DNA from: PKWO01 sp036384915
GTDB taxonomy: Bacteria; Pseudomonadota; Gammaproteobacteria; Burkholderiales; Burkholderiaceae_D
Reading direction: 5' to 3'
Assembly (NCBI GenBank): GCA_036384915.1
Contig: DASVLJ010000030.1
Location: forward strand, 62,001-126,000
Length of the DNA stretch: 64,000 nucleotides
The notes beneath the pieces were generated by a model. It searched no databases. It was not told the DNA's origin and saw only the letters and a program-made list of their open reading frames with translations. Positions 36,624 to 45,864 of this stretch are shown here, piece by piece; positions within the stretch are counted from its first letter, which is position 1; each line of letters begins with the position of its first letter. The position numbers were made by a program, and so were the translations under genes.

Positions 36624-37412
36624 CTAATCCGGGATGCTGCGGCACAGTTCTGCGGTTTTCTCATCCGCCGGAAACATGCTCTCAATGCGCAATTCGTCCA
36701 GGGTCACGTCCCTGGGCGTGCCGAAGGTGGTGAAGGCCGAGAAGAAACGCATTTCCAGATCGCCCTTGCGGAATATGCAAGTCAGTAGCGGCTGCGTGGC
36801 ATCGCCGATGCCGCGCTGGCGCCAGTGTTCGGGAACGCCGGGGTATCTCAGGATTTCCTCGAGCAGTGCGCGCGAACGGATATCGGCCGGCGACGCCGCG
36901 ATCTGGTTGTGTAAGTGGCGGATCAAGTCCTCGGCCATCTCGTCCCAGTTGACGATGGCGGAGCGGATGTCGCCCGGATCGAACACCTGATGCAGCATGT
37001 TGCGATGGCGACTCGGGCCATCGATGAACTTGCTGAAAATCCGCACGAAGGAACGGTTCACCATCTGAAAATCCCAGTGCCGGTTCGTGACGAGGGCCGG
37101 ATAAGGGTCGTGATGCTTCAGGATGTAATCCACCGCCTCGCGCACCCGCGCCATGCTGCCCGAATCGAGTGCCGTTTCGCGGTATTCCGGCGCAAAGCCC
37201 GCCGCGTTCAACAAAGCATTGCGCTCGCGCAGCGGCAACTCCAGCACGCCGGCCAGCAGCCCTATCATTTCTCGGCTGGGCTGAGCCTTGCCGGTTTCGA
37301 CATAGCTCAAATGCCGCGCCGACACGCCGGCTTCCAGGGCAAGGTCGAGCTGGCTCATGCGGCGCGCCAGGCGCCAATCGCGCAGCATGGCGCCGGTAGG
37401 GGATGTCGTCAT
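36624..37412 (-). CDS. XRE-family regulator with MmyB-like domain
   Basis: A 262-residue repressor-type protein. The N-terminal helix-turn-helix spans about 8-65: MLRDWRLARRMSQLDLALEA, GVSARHLSYVETGKAQPSRE. Residues 85-262 resemble the MmyB ligand-binding (PAS-like) domain, with VTNRHWDFQMVNRSFVRIF, HQVFDPGDIRSAIVNWDEMA and the LLTCIFRKGDLEMRFFSAF segment. Such regulators often control one neighbouring enzyme gene. A Tat-exported hydrolase gene is divergent, 107 bases away, and is the obvious candidate target; the ligand is unknown. Confidence 0.85.
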   Translation of the reverse strand: MTTSPTGAMLRDWRLARRMSQLDLALEAGVSARHLSYVETGKAQPSREMIGLLAGVLELPLRERNALLNAAGFAPEYRETALDSGSMARVREAVDYILKHHDPYPALVTNRHWDFQMVNRSFVRIFSKFIDGPSRHRNMLHQVFDPGDIRSAIVNWDEMAEDLIRHLHNQIAASPADIRSRALLEEILRYPGVPEHWRQRGIGDATQPLLTCIFRKGDLEMRFFSAFTTFGTPRDVTLDELRIESMFPADEKTAELCRSIPD

Positions 37413-37519
37413 GGTCCCATGATAGCCCAGCCCTTGCCCATTTCCATAACCTCAGAGGTTATTGCTGTCATGCGGACGCGTTCCTAAGATGCCTTCCATC
37501 GACAACCGAGGAGAGCACG

Positions 37520-38452
37520 ATGAATCGCAGAAGGTTTCTTGAGGCGGCAGCAGTGGCGTCCATTGCACCCGCAGCCATGGCAGCACCGGATGCGGACTGG
37601 TTTGATGCGGCCCTCCGCTTTCGCACAACCCAATACGGCAAGATCGCCTACATCGATCGCGGCCGGGGCGATGCCGTCCTGTTTTTGCATGGCTTTCCGC
37701 TGAACAGCTACCAATGGCGTGGCGCCATCGAGCGCCTGTGCGCGGAGCGCCGCTGCATCGCCGCCGACATGCTGGCCCATGGCCGGACTGAAACCGCCGA
37801 AGGACAAGATGTATCCGTCGCCGGCCAGGCAAGCATGATCGCCGACCTGCTCGATAGGCTGGACGTCAAGACAGTGGACATCATCGCCAACGACAGCGGC
37901 GGCGCGGTAGCGCAAATCTTCATGGCGCGCCATCCCGAACGCGTACGCAGCGCGTTGCTCACCAATTGCGACACCGAACCCGACAGCCCGCCGCCGGCGG
38001 TGCTGCCCGTCATCGAACTGGCAAAAAGAGGGAAATATGCCGAGAAATGGCTGCTCCCGTGGTCGAAAGACAAGGACCTGGCGCGTTCGGCCAAGGGCCT
38101 GGGCGGCCTGACCTTCACGCGCCCGGCCGAACTGTCGGACCGCACCCTGGGCACCTATCTCGATCCGCTGGTGGCGACGCAGGCGCGCCGGGCGCTGATC
38201 GATGCCTACGCCATCGCACTGGCTCCCAACCCCATGGCTGGCCTGGAGGCGCAACTGCGGCAAAGCCCCTTCCCGGTTCGCATTATCTGGGGCATGGCGG
38301 ACAATATCTTCGATACGGCGGGCGCGGATTACCTCGACAGGCTGTTTCCACGCTCACAGGGCGTGCGGCGCATCCCCGAAGCCAAACTGTTCTGGCCGGA
38401 GGAGTACCCGGACCTCATTGCCGAGGAAGCGCGCAAACTCTGGCATGCGTAA
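37520..38452 (+). CDS. Tat-exported alpha/beta hydrolase with Asp nucleophile
   Basis: A 310-residue protein. The N-terminus MNRRRFLEAAAVASIAPAAM is a twin-arginine signal. The alpha/beta core has VLFLHGFPLNSYQWRGAIE and the nucleophile elbow DIIANDSGGAVAQIFMA, where Asp stands in place of Ser, as in haloalkane dehalogenases and epoxide hydrolases. A later Asp in IIWGMADNIFDTAGA fits the charge-relay acid; the expected His near the C-terminus is not obvious, since that region reads FPRSQGVRRIPEAKLFWPEE. Strong GAGGAGAG precedes the start at 37520. Likely regulated by the divergent XRE/MmyB repressor. Dehalogenase or epoxide hydrolase activity is inferred only. Confidence 0.75.
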   Translation: MNRRRFLEAAAVASIAPAAMAAPDADWFDAALRFRTTQYGKIAYIDRGRGDAVLFLHGFPLNSYQWRGAIERLCAERRCIAADMLAHGRTETAEGQDVSVAGQASMIADLLDRLDVKTVDIIANDSGGAVAQIFMARHPERVRSALLTNCDTEPDSPPPAVLPVIELAKRGKYAEKWLLPWSKDKDLARSAKGLGGLTFTRPAELSDRTLGTYLDPLVATQARRALIDAYAIALAPNPMAGLEAQLRQSPFPVRIIWGMADNIFDTAGADYLDRLFPRSQGVRRIPEAKLFWPEEYPDLIAEEARKLWHA

Positions 38453-38479
38453 CACCAAGCGTTGCCGGAACGCCGCAGA

Positions 38480-38878
38480 TCAGCTCTGCGGAGCCATCCA
38501 GACCAGATTCCACAGGTGGCCGTCGATATCCTCGAAACCCTGGTCATACATGAAGCCGTGGTCTTCCGGCGGATGTGGGATGCGGGCACCGGCAGCGGCA
38601 GCCTTGCTGATCAAGCCATCGAGCTCTTCCTTGCTGTCGCAATTGAGGCAGATAACGGCTTCGTTCGCCTCTTTCGCATTGACCACCGGCTTGTTGATGA
38701 GCGATTGGAAGAAAGACTCGGTCGTCAGCATGGCATGGACGCAGTCTTCCACGACGATGACCATCGCCGCGTTGTCGCCGCTGACTTGCGGGTCGAAACT
38801 GAAACCCATAGCCGCAAAGAAGGCTTTGGACTTGGCCAGATCCTTGACTGGCAGGTTGAGGAAGACTTGCTTTTTCAT
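38480..38878 (-). CDS. VOC-family (glyoxalase-like) protein
   Basis: A 132-residue protein of the vicinal oxygen chelate fold: MKKQVFLNLPVKDLAKSKAF and FFAAMGFSFDPQVSGDNAAM at the N-terminus, the ESFFQSLINKPVVN segment and FEDIDGHLWNLVWM at the end, which is the usual metal-Glu strand region with His. This subgroup, often annotated as a glyoxalase or extradiol dioxygenase relative, has no assigned substrate. It is convergent with the upstream hydrolase gene, the stops being about 27 bases apart, and it precedes the bkd operon stop by 40 bases. Confidence 0.82.
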   Translation of the reverse strand: MKKQVFLNLPVKDLAKSKAFFAAMGFSFDPQVSGDNAAMVIVVEDCVHAMLTTESFFQSLINKPVVNAKEANEAVICLNCDSKEELDGLISKAAAAGARIPHPPEDHGFMYDQGFEDIDGHLWNLVWMAPQS

Positions 38879-38918
38879 GATGCCTCCGTGTCAAAAGTCG
38901 AATTGCAGTACCAGGCCA

Positions 38919-40316
38919 TCAAATATGCAGCGCATGCCCCAGGGCGCGCAGCGCTGCTTCCTGGATCGCCTCGCCCAGGGTAGGATGCGCGTGGATCGTG
39001 CCCGCCACATCTTCAAGCGTCGCCCCCATCTCGATGGACTGGGCGAATGCGGCGGACAATTCCGACACCGCCTTTCCGACCGCCTGCCAGCCCACGATCA
39101 AGTGATTGTCGCGCCGCGCCACCACCCGCACGAAACCATCCTTCGATTCTAGCGACATGGCACGCCCATTCGCTGCGAACGGGAACATAGCGTCGATACA
39201 ATCGATTCCCTGCGCACGCGCCTGCTGGGGTGTGGCGCCGACCGCCACCACTTCAGGATCGGTAAAGCACACCGCCGCAATGGCTGCGGGGCTGAAATGA
39301 CGGCGCTTGCCGCTGATGATCTCGGCAACCATTTCTCCTTGCGCCATGGCGCGATGCGCCAGCATCGGTTCGCCGGTCACGTCGCCGATGGCCCACACGT
39401 CGCGCATCGAGGTACGGCACTGGTCATCCACCTTGATGAAGTGGCCGTCCATGTCGATGCGCAATTTTTCCAGGCCGAAGCCGCGCGTGTTCGGACGCCG
39501 GCCCACGGCGACCAACACCTGGTCGGCCGCCAACGCCGACTCTTCGCCGGCGGCATTACGGATACGCACCGCGCCGCCTTCCTCGTCGAAACCCAGTACC
39601 GCGCAGCCCAGGCTCGTTTCAACGCCAAGGCCCTTGAGCACCGCTGCCACCGGGCGGCTCAAGTCCGCATCGTAGGCCGGCAGGATACGCGTCTGCGCCT
39701 CCACGACGTGGACTTTCGCCCCCAGCTTCGCATAGGCGATGCCAAGTTCAAGACCGATATACCCTGCTCCCACCACTACCAGCTTGCCCGGCACGGTCTT
39801 GGGGGAAAGCGCTTCCGTGGCGCTGATCACCTTGCCGCCGAAAGGCATGAAGGGCAACTCAACAGCGGATGAGCCCGTGGCCAGAAGCAGATGCTGGCAG
39901 CCGATGCGCTGCGGACTTTCGCCGTCGCGAATCACTTCGACGGTCTTGCCGTCGACAATATTGGCCCAACCCTTCACGACATGCACGCCGCTTTTCTTCA
40001 GCAGTGCCGCCACGCCGCCGGTCAGGCGTCCGACGATGCCGTCTTTCCACAGCACGGTCTGGCCGATGTCGATGCGCGGCGCCTGAACCGAAATGCCAAG
40101 TGCAGAGCCGCTCGCAAAATGGCTGGCCTTTTCGAACTCATCCGCCGCGTGAATCAGTGCCTTCGAGGGGATGCAGCCCACGTTCAGGCAGGTGCCGCCG
40201 AGTTCAACGGCTTCAACCAGGGTAGTGGGTATGCCTAGCTGGCCGGCGCGGATGGCCGCGACGTAGCCCCCGGGACCGCCGCCGATCACCAGCAGTGTGG
40301 TGGTATGTTGGTTCAT
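38919..40316 (-). CDS. lpdA: Dihydrolipoyl dehydrogenase (E3)
   Basis: A flavin disulfide reductase that re-oxidises dihydrolipoyl groups with NAD. The 465-residue protein has the FAD motif VIGGGPGGYVAAIRAGQLGI, the redox disulfide GGTCLNVGCIPSKAL, the NAD motif VVVGAGYIGLELGIAYAKLG, DVWAIGDVTGEPMLAHRAM and the C-terminal catalytic His in AGTIHAHPTLGEAIQEAAL. It is the last gene of a four-gene operon with E1alpha, E1beta and E2 of a branched-chain 2-oxoacid dehydrogenase, so it is probably the dedicated E3 (lpdV type). Spacing to the E2 gene is three bases. Confidence 0.93.
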   Translation of the reverse strand: MNQHTTTLLVIGGGPGGYVAAIRAGQLGIPTTLVEAVELGGTCLNVGCIPSKALIHAADEFEKASHFASGSALGISVQAPRIDIGQTVLWKDGIVGRLTGGVAALLKKSGVHVVKGWANIVDGKTVEVIRDGESPQRIGCQHLLLATGSSAVELPFMPFGGKVISATEALSPKTVPGKLVVVGAGYIGLELGIAYAKLGAKVHVVEAQTRILPAYDADLSRPVAAVLKGLGVETSLGCAVLGFDEEGGAVRIRNAAGEESALAADQVLVAVGRRPNTRGFGLEKLRIDMDGHFIKVDDQCRTSMRDVWAIGDVTGEPMLAHRAMAQGEMVAEIISGKRRHFSPAAIAAVCFTDPEVVAVGATPQQARAQGIDCIDAMFPFAANGRAMSLESKDGFVRVVARRDNHLIVGWQAVGKAVSELSAAFAQSIEMGATLEDVAGTIHAHPTLGEAIQEAALRALGHALHI

Positions 40317-40319
40317 CGG

Positions 40320-41615
40320 TTACTCCACAAAGAGCATCGCCGGACATTCCAGCAAGGCGCGAATAGCTTGCACGAACTGGGCGGCATGCATGCCGTCGAC
40401 CACGCGATGGTCGAACGAAGAGGACAGGTTCATCATCTTGCGAATGACCACCGCGCCCTGGCGTACCATGGGGCGCTCGACGATCTTGTTGACGCCGATG
40501 ATGGCGACTTCGGGGTGATTGATCACCGGCGTGCTGACGATGCCACCCAAGGGGCCTAGGCTGGAGATGGTGATCGTCGAACCGGACAATTCGTCGCGCG
40601 TGGCCTTGCCTGTGCGCGCGGCATCGGCGAGCCGCACAACCTCTGCAGCGCATGACCACAGGTCGCGCGCCTCGGCATGGCGCATCACCGACACCATCAG
40701 GCCGGCATCGGTCTGCGTGGCGATGCCCAGATGGACGGCGCCGTACTGGGTAATGACGCCGGCGTCGTCATCGAAACGCGCGTTCATCTGCGGGAACTCG
40801 CGCAGCGCGACGATCAGGGCGCGTGCCAGCAACGGCAGCACGGTCAGCTTGCCGCGCTCTTTGCCCCATTGCTCGTTCATTCGCGTGCGCAAACTCTCCA
40901 GCTCCGTGACGTCGATTTCCTCAACGTAGGAGAAGTGCGGAATGCGGCGCTTCGATTCCTGCATCTTCTGCGCGATCTTGCGCCGCAGCCCGATCACAGG
41001 AATGGTCTGTTCCGTGTTGCTCTCACGGTAGACCCCGCCTGACGCGGAAGACGGTACGCCCTGCACGCCACGCGCGACATAGGCGTCGAGGTCGGCATGC
41101 AGGATGCGTCCGGCCGGGCCGCTGCCGTGCACGAATTGCAGTTCAACGCCCATGTCCCATGCGCGCTTGCGCACCGCAGGCGAGGCGAGCGGACGTTCTC
41201 CGGGTTCTCGGGCTACCCGCGCAGATGCTGGAGCGTGCGCCGCTGGAGTGACTGAGGCGGCGGGCGCCGGCGCCGCAGCAGGAGCCGGCATCGGCGCTGC
41301 AGGAACGGGAGCCGGAACCGGAGCGGCTGGCGCTGCTGCAGCCGCGACGGTTTGCGCCTTCTGGTTACCTGCCCCTTCCACTTCAATGTGAATCAGGTCC
41401 GCCCCCACAGCCATCACCTGCCCCGCCGCGCCACCGAGCATGGCCACGGTGCCGTGCACCGGCGAGGGAATTTCAATGGTGGCCTTGTCGGTCATGACAT
41501 CGGCCAGGATCATGTCTTCAGTGACCGTGTCGCCCACTTTGACATGCCACATGACCAGTTCAACTTCCGCAATACCTTCGCCGATGTCCGGCATCTTGAT
41601 GACGTGAATACCCAT
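40320..41615 (-). CDS. bkdB: Branched-chain 2-oxoacid dehydrogenase E2 (lipoyl acyltransferase)
   Basis: A 431-residue E2. The lipoyl domain (1-80) has the lipoylated Lys in ADVMTDKATIEIPSPVHG. An Ala/Pro linker (about 88-130) leads to the E1/E3-binding domain (about 135-175, ASPAVRKRAWDMGVELQFVH) and the acyltransferase domain with the catalytic His-Asp motif in SSFDHRVVDGMHAAQFVQ. Its sequence context points to branched-chain rather than pyruvate substrates. The start at 41615 follows GGAGGC by about six bases; an in-frame upstream extension to 42212 lies inside the E1beta gene and is not coding. The E1beta stop is two bases upstream. Confidence 0.93.
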   Translation of the reverse strand: MGIHVIKMPDIGEGIAEVELVMWHVKVGDTVTEDMILADVMTDKATIEIPSPVHGTVAMLGGAAGQVMAVGADLIHIEVEGAGNQKAQTVAAAAAPAAPVPAPVPAAPMPAPAAAPAPAASVTPAAHAPASARVAREPGERPLASPAVRKRAWDMGVELQFVHGSGPAGRILHADLDAYVARGVQGVPSSASGGVYRESNTEQTIPVIGLRRKIAQKMQESKRRIPHFSYVEEIDVTELESLRTRMNEQWGKERGKLTVLPLLARALIVALREFPQMNARFDDDAGVITQYGAVHLGIATQTDAGLMVSVMRHAEARDLWSCAAEVVRLADAARTGKATRDELSGSTITISSLGPLGGIVSTPVINHPEVAIIGVNKIVERPMVRQGAVVIRKMMNLSSSFDHRVVDGMHAAQFVQAIRALLECPAMLFVE

Positions 41616-41617
41616 CT

Positions 41618-42649
41618 TTATGCCTCCACCGACCGTTTGAAGGCCGCGCCAACTCGTGCCGGGCCCGGGAAATACGCCCATTCCTGCGCGTGCGGATAAG
41701 GCGTGTCCCAACCTGTCACACGTTCGATCGGCGCTTCCAGATGGTAGAAGCAATGTTCCTGCACCAGCGCCACCAGTTCGGCCCCGAAGCCGCAAGTGCG
41801 CGTGGCTTCGTGCACCACCACGCAGCGGCCGGTTTTCTTGACCGACTCGACGATGGTCTCCAGGTCCAGCGGCCACAGGCTGCGCAAGTCGATGATCTCG
41901 GCATCGATGCCGGTCTCCCGCGCAGCCGCCTCGCATACCCAAACCATGGTGCCGTAAGCAAGTACCGTGAGCTGCTTGCCGGGCCGGAAAATGGCTGCCT
42001 TGTCGAGCGGGACGGTGTAATAGCCTTCGGGCACGTTCCCCAGCGGGTTTTGCGACCAAGGCACCACCGGTTTGTCGTGGTGGCCGTCGAATGGGCCATT
42101 GTAGAGGCGCTTCGGCTCGAGAAAGATCACCGGATCGTCGTTCTCGATCGAGGAAATCAACAAGCCTTTGGCGTCGTAAGGATTGGAAGGCATCACGGTG
42201 CGCAAGCCGCAAACGTGGGCAAACACGGCTTCCGGGCTTTGACTGTGGGTCTGGCCGCCGTAGATGCCGCCGCCGCAGGGGGTGCGAATGGTAATCGGCG
42301 CGGTGAAGTCGCCCGCCGAGCGGAAGCGCAATCGTGCCGCCTCGGACACGATCTGGTCATAGGCCGGATAGATGTAGTCGGCAAACTGGATTTCGATGCA
42401 CGGCCGCAGGCCATAGGCTCCCATGCCAATTGCCACACCGACGATGCCGCCTTCGGAAATCGGCGTATCGAACACGCGCGATGTGCCGTATTTTTTTTGC
42501 AGACCCTCGGTACAGCGGAACACCCCGCCAAAGTAGCCCACGTCCTGCCCGAAGACCACGACGTTATCGTCCTTCTCCATCATCACGTCCATCGCCGAAC
42601 GCAGCGCCTGGATCATGGTCATGGAAGTTTTATTTGTTTCTTCTGCCAT
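41618..42649 (-). CDS. bkdA2: Branched-chain 2-oxoacid dehydrogenase E1 beta subunit
   Basis: A 343-residue beta chain of the thiamine-diphosphate E1. Motifs: TMIQALRSAMDVMMEKDDNV, VVFGQDVGYFGGVFRCTEGL, VFDTPISEGGIVGVAIGMGA, EIQFADYIYPAYDQIVSEAA, and TPCGGGIYGGQTHSQSPEAV. The Glu in FDTPISE is the thiamine activator. The start at 42649 is one base after the E1alpha stop and is preceded by GGGGATCTGAG. Part of the bkd-type operon; decarboxylates 2-oxoisovalerate, 2-oxoisocaproate and 2-oxo-3-methylvalerate with E1alpha. Confidence 0.94.
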   Translation of the reverse strand: MAEETNKTSMTMIQALRSAMDVMMEKDDNVVVFGQDVGYFGGVFRCTEGLQKKYGTSRVFDTPISEGGIVGVAIGMGAYGLRPCIEIQFADYIYPAYDQIVSEAARLRFRSAGDFTAPITIRTPCGGGIYGGQTHSQSPEAVFAHVCGLRTVMPSNPYDAKGLLISSIENDDPVIFLEPKRLYNGPFDGHHDKPVVPWSQNPLGNVPEGYYTVPLDKAAIFRPGKQLTVLAYGTMVWVCEAAARETGIDAEIIDLRSLWPLDLETIVESVKKTGRCVVVHEATRTCGFGAELVALVQEHCFYHLEAPIERVTGWDTPYPHAQEWAYFPGPARVGAAFKRSVEA

Positions 42650-42650
42650 C

Positions 42651-43883
42651 TCAGATCCCCAGTTGCTGACGTTGCATGCGCAAGTGTTCCGGCATGTCTT
42701 TATAGATGCCGTCGAACATTTCAGCGGGACTGAAGGTATGACCGCTGGCCATGGTGCCGTACTGCTCGGCCTCCTTTTGCGCAGCCAACACTTCCGCCTC
42801 CAGCCGTTTCTGGGTTTCGTCGTGCTCCTGTTCGGACCAGGCACCGGCCTTGATCAAATACTGCTTCAGGCGCGCGATCGGGTCCCCCAGCGGAAAATGC
42901 GACCAGTCGTCGCCGGGGCGGTACTTCGACGGATCGTCCGAGGTCGAATGCGGGCCAGCGCGGTACGTCACCCATTCGATCAGGCAGGGTCCGAGGTTGC
43001 GGCGCGCACGCTCGGCCGCCCAGCACGACGCCGCATACACTGCCAGAAAGTCATTGCCGTCGACACGCAGCGATGCGATGCCGCAACCGACGCCGCGCGC
43101 GGCGAACGTCGTATCCTCTCCGCCGGCGATGGCCTGGAAGGTCGAGATGGCCCACTGGTTGTTGACCACGTTGAGGATGACCGGCGCCCGATACACGTGC
43201 GCGAAAGTCAGCGCAGTATCGAAGTCCGCCTCGGCCGTGGCGCCGTCGCCGATCCAGGCCGAGGCAATCTTGGTATCGCCCTTGATCGCCGAAGCCATGC
43301 CCCAACCCACCGCCTGGATATATTGCGTTGCCAGGTTGCCGGAGATGGAAAAGAAGCCGGCTTTCTTCACGGAGTACATGACAGGCAGTTGCCTGCCCTT
43401 GAGCGGGTCGTGCTCGTTCGACATCAACTGGCAGATCATGTCCACCATCGGATAGTCGCGCACGATAAGAATGCTTTGCTGGCGGTACGTTGGAAAACAC
43501 ATATCGTCCACGTTCAGCGCGAGCGCTTGCGCGGTACCGATGGCCTCCTCGCCGAGGCTCTGCATGTAAAACGACATTTTCTTCTGGCGTTGCGCCATCA
43601 GCATGCGGCTATCGAAGATGCGGGTCTTCATCATGGCGCGCAAGCCCTTGCGCACGACCTCGATATCGATTTGCGGCACCCAGGGTCCGACCGCATTGCC
43701 GTCGGCATCGATCACGCCGATCAGCGAATACGCCAGATCGCGCGTATCCATGGGCGTCACATCGACTTCGGGACGGCGCACGGCGCCGGCCGGCGACAGG
43801 CGGAGATAGGAAAAATCAGTTGCGCAGCCTGGACGGCCCGTCGGTTCGGGCACGTGCAGGCGAAGTGGTTCGCCCTTGCTCAT
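42651..43883 (-). CDS. bkdA1: Branched-chain 2-oxoacid dehydrogenase E1 alpha subunit
   Basis: A 410-residue alpha chain carrying the thiamine diphosphate motif: IASAWIGDGATAEADFDTAL and VILNVVNNQWAISTFQAIAG (GDG to NN). YMQSLGEEAIGTAQALALNV, PTYRQQSILIVRDYPMVDMI and VTYRAGPHSTSDDPSKYRP are typical of the branched-chain enzymes; the last includes the Ser phosphorylated in mitochondria, although bacteria do not use it. First gene of the operon. No regulator of the BkdR type is adjacent; the divergent neighbour is a small membrane protein. Confidence 0.94.
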   Translation of the reverse strand: MSKGEPLRLHVPEPTGRPGCATDFSYLRLSPAGAVRRPEVDVTPMDTRDLAYSLIGVIDADGNAVGPWVPQIDIEVVRKGLRAMMKTRIFDSRMLMAQRQKKMSFYMQSLGEEAIGTAQALALNVDDMCFPTYRQQSILIVRDYPMVDMICQLMSNEHDPLKGRQLPVMYSVKKAGFFSISGNLATQYIQAVGWGMASAIKGDTKIASAWIGDGATAEADFDTALTFAHVYRAPVILNVVNNQWAISTFQAIAGGEDTTFAARGVGCGIASLRVDGNDFLAVYAASCWAAERARRNLGPCLIEWVTYRAGPHSTSDDPSKYRPGDDWSHFPLGDPIARLKQYLIKAGAWSEQEHDETQKRLEAEVLAAQKEAEQYGTMASGHTFSPAEMFDGIYKDMPEHLRMQRQQLGI

Positions 43884-44249
43884 TCAGATTCCTTCATGTG
43901 CGATGGTGTCGCACTTGGCGTTGTCAATCCCGGCGAGTTCACTGCGGGTAGCGGTGGCTTGCCAGGGCTGTGGAACCGCCCGCTGCGAATTGCTGCGTAT
44001 CGCGAAGCGGACAGGAAAAAACTTTCCTCAGAAGCAATGCTAGGGTAGCATGATTTTCCGCACTTATGCACGTTGCGAAGTGTTGGCAATGGAGCGAAAT
44101 GCTAGACTTTTCCATGGCCCGTCTTACTCATTCAGCCAATTGTGCTTCCAGGCCGATCATGCGGCGCTAAGCTGCTTGCCTTGCGCAACCCATGATTAGC
44201 CAGGAGGTGGCCTGCCTCAAACCAACCCATTTTTGTCTGGACGTCACAA
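43884..44249. other. Intergenic region upstream of the bkd operon
   Basis: 366 bases that must hold the bkd promoter and that of the next gene. The 44040-44120 part is AT-rich compared with its surroundings. No operator, riboswitch or coding frame could be supported. Confidence 0.5.
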
Positions 44250-44813
44250 ATGGCGGTATCCAAAAAATGGCGTAGTCTCGCCAAGCTGCTATTACTGGCG
44301 CTCATATTCGGCGTCTGTTTCGTCATGCTGGCTGCCGTCATTGGCTTTCGGTCCCCATGGCTTGGCTTGCAGCTAATGTTTTATTTCATGGGCCTGGCCA
44401 AGGCGGCAGAACCACTCGTCATGCTCCGGATGCCCCGGGCCATTCGGGCAGTCGAAGCAAGGCAAGTCGAACATGGCCCCTACCGCTGGCTGGGAGTTCG
44501 CAAATTCGGCGAGCTCCTGCGGACAACACCACTTCGCCTTCTTAACACTTCCGTCTATCGCGTGGGCGGAAAGCGAACCCTCAGCGCGCTGGAACGCCGT
44601 GTGGAGTCATCGGAGGCCATCCATTTCTGGGCGGCGGTGTTCTTTTCACCGTATATTGCATTCATCTGGTCGCGCGGCTTTGTCGCTGAAACAATTTTCT
44701 TCGTGTTCGTGCAAATCGCCTTCAATGTCTACCCGATCCTGCACCTCCGCATCGTTCGCGCCCGGCTTAGCGCAATAATTCCTCGCAGCGGGAGACGCCA
44801 TGGCGACGCCTGA
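44250..44813 (+). CDS. Small membrane protein, weakly CrtO-acyltransferase-like
   Basis: A 187-residue protein with two N-terminal membrane segments (KLLLLALIFGVCFVMLAAVI and a following LGLQLMFYFMGLA) and one or two more near 130-165. The C-terminal half, ALERRVESSEAIHFWAAVFF, through FIWSRGFVAETIFFVFVQIA to NVYPILHLRIVRARL, resembles the E-x-x-H plus N-x-x-P-I-L-x-x-R-x-x-R-x-R-L pattern of the glycosyl-diaponeurosporenoate acyltransferase (CrtO) family. The match is by eye and weak; no carotenoid genes are near. The ribosome site is poor. Role unknown, possibly lipid acyl transfer. Confidence 0.5.
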   Translation: MAVSKKWRSLAKLLLLALIFGVCFVMLAAVIGFRSPWLGLQLMFYFMGLAKAAEPLVMLRMPRAIRAVEARQVEHGPYRWLGVRKFGELLRTTPLRLLNTSVYRVGGKRTLSALERRVESSEAIHFWAAVFFSPYIAFIWSRGFVAETIFFVFVQIAFNVYPILHLRIVRARLSAIIPRSGRRHGDA

Positions 44814-44946
44814 CGACCAGGCTCAGGTTACACGGAAGATCCGCCACGGTCAGGAAAGCGTCAAGCTGGCGGACAGCGTAGCGCCCAATACATGGTGTCG
44901 CTGAATTTTTTCGAGAATTCTCGAAAAAATCACAATATTCAACCGC

Positions 44947-45864
44947 TCAGTTTTGCAGCAAATTTCTGTCCCACGGCGCAACATCGCCGCCGAAACGCTG
45001 TGCAAGGAAGTCCAGCAAGAGTTGCAAGGCAAGCGGCCGGTGCCGGCGCGACAGGTACACGGCGTGTATGCCCAGCGGCTCCGGCTCATGGTCGGGCAAA
45101 ACGCGCACCAGAGCGCCGTTGCGAAGATCGTCGCCGACATAGTAAGTAGGCAGCATGCCCAGCCCGGCGCCGTCCAGGACCGCGCGGCGCAGGATCGCGG
45201 TTTCATTGGTGAACAGCATGCCATTCGCCGGCACTTCCACGGTCTGCTCGCCGTAGCGGAAGCGGTAATGCGCTCCGGCGCCAAAGGAGTTGGTCACGAA
45301 GCGATGCGCCTTCAGTGCATCGATCCCGGCCGGTTGACCATGCTGCGCGAGGTATTCGGGCGATGCGCACAACACCGAACGGCATTGCGCCAATGGCCGC
45401 GCAACGACAGCCGGATCCAGCGAGTTCGTGATCCGTACCGCAAGGTCGATGCGATCCTCGACCAGATCCACCGGCCGGTCCGCGACCAGCAACTCGACCT
45501 GCACACGCGCATGCAGACGCTGGAAGTCCACCACGGCCGTGGTCAGCTGTGCTTCGGCGAAGGAGCTGGATGTCGCGACGCGCAGCTTGCCCTCCGGCTC
45601 CCGGTTGCGGTTGCCGGCAAGGTGTTCCACATCTTCCGCCAGTTCCAGCAACTGCCGACAGGACGATAGTGCCGCCTGCCCGGCATCGGTCAGCGTGATG
45701 CGCCTGGTGGTTCTGTGCAGCAGGCGCGCCCCCACCCAGCCTTCCATCGCCGCCAGGTAGCGGCTGACCATGGCCTGCGACATCTCCAGCCGTTCGGCAG
45801 TCTGGGTAAGGCTGCCGCGCTCGGCGACTTCCATGAACACACGGGCAGCGGTCAGGCGATCCAT
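44947..45864 (-). CDS. LysR-family transcriptional regulator
   Basis: A 305-residue LysR regulator. The winged HTH is at about 3-62: DRLTAARVFMEVAERGSLTQ, LEMSQAMVSRYLAAMEGWVG and ARLLHRTTRRITLTDAGQAA. The effector domain follows from residue 90 (GKLRVATSSSFAEAQLTTAV, VLCASPEYLAQHGQP, GAGLGMLPTYYVGDDL). It is divergent from a five-gene plus-strand cluster beginning at 45984 with 119 bases between. LysR proteins typically regulate such divergent units, so that cluster is the likely target. Effector unknown. Confidence 0.92.
   Translation of the reverse strand: MDRLTAARVFMEVAERGSLTQTAERLEMSQAMVSRYLAAMEGWVGARLLHRTTRRITLTDAGQAALSSCRQLLELAEDVEHLAGNRNREPEGKLRVATSSSFAEAQLTTAVVDFQRLHARVQVELLVADRPVDLVEDRIDLAVRITNSLDPAVVARPLAQCRSVLCASPEYLAQHGQPAGIDALKAHRFVTNSFGAGAHYRFRYGEQTVEVPANGMLFTNETAILRRAVLDGAGLGMLPTYYVGDDLRNGALVRVLPDHEPEPLGIHAVYLSRRHRPLALQLLLDFLAQRFGGDVAPWDRNLLQN

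Noticed and set aside
40320..42212. Extended E2 frame starting at 42212
   Set aside because: The extra 199 codons lie inside the E1beta gene. The lipoyl domain and a good ribosome site fix the start at 41615.
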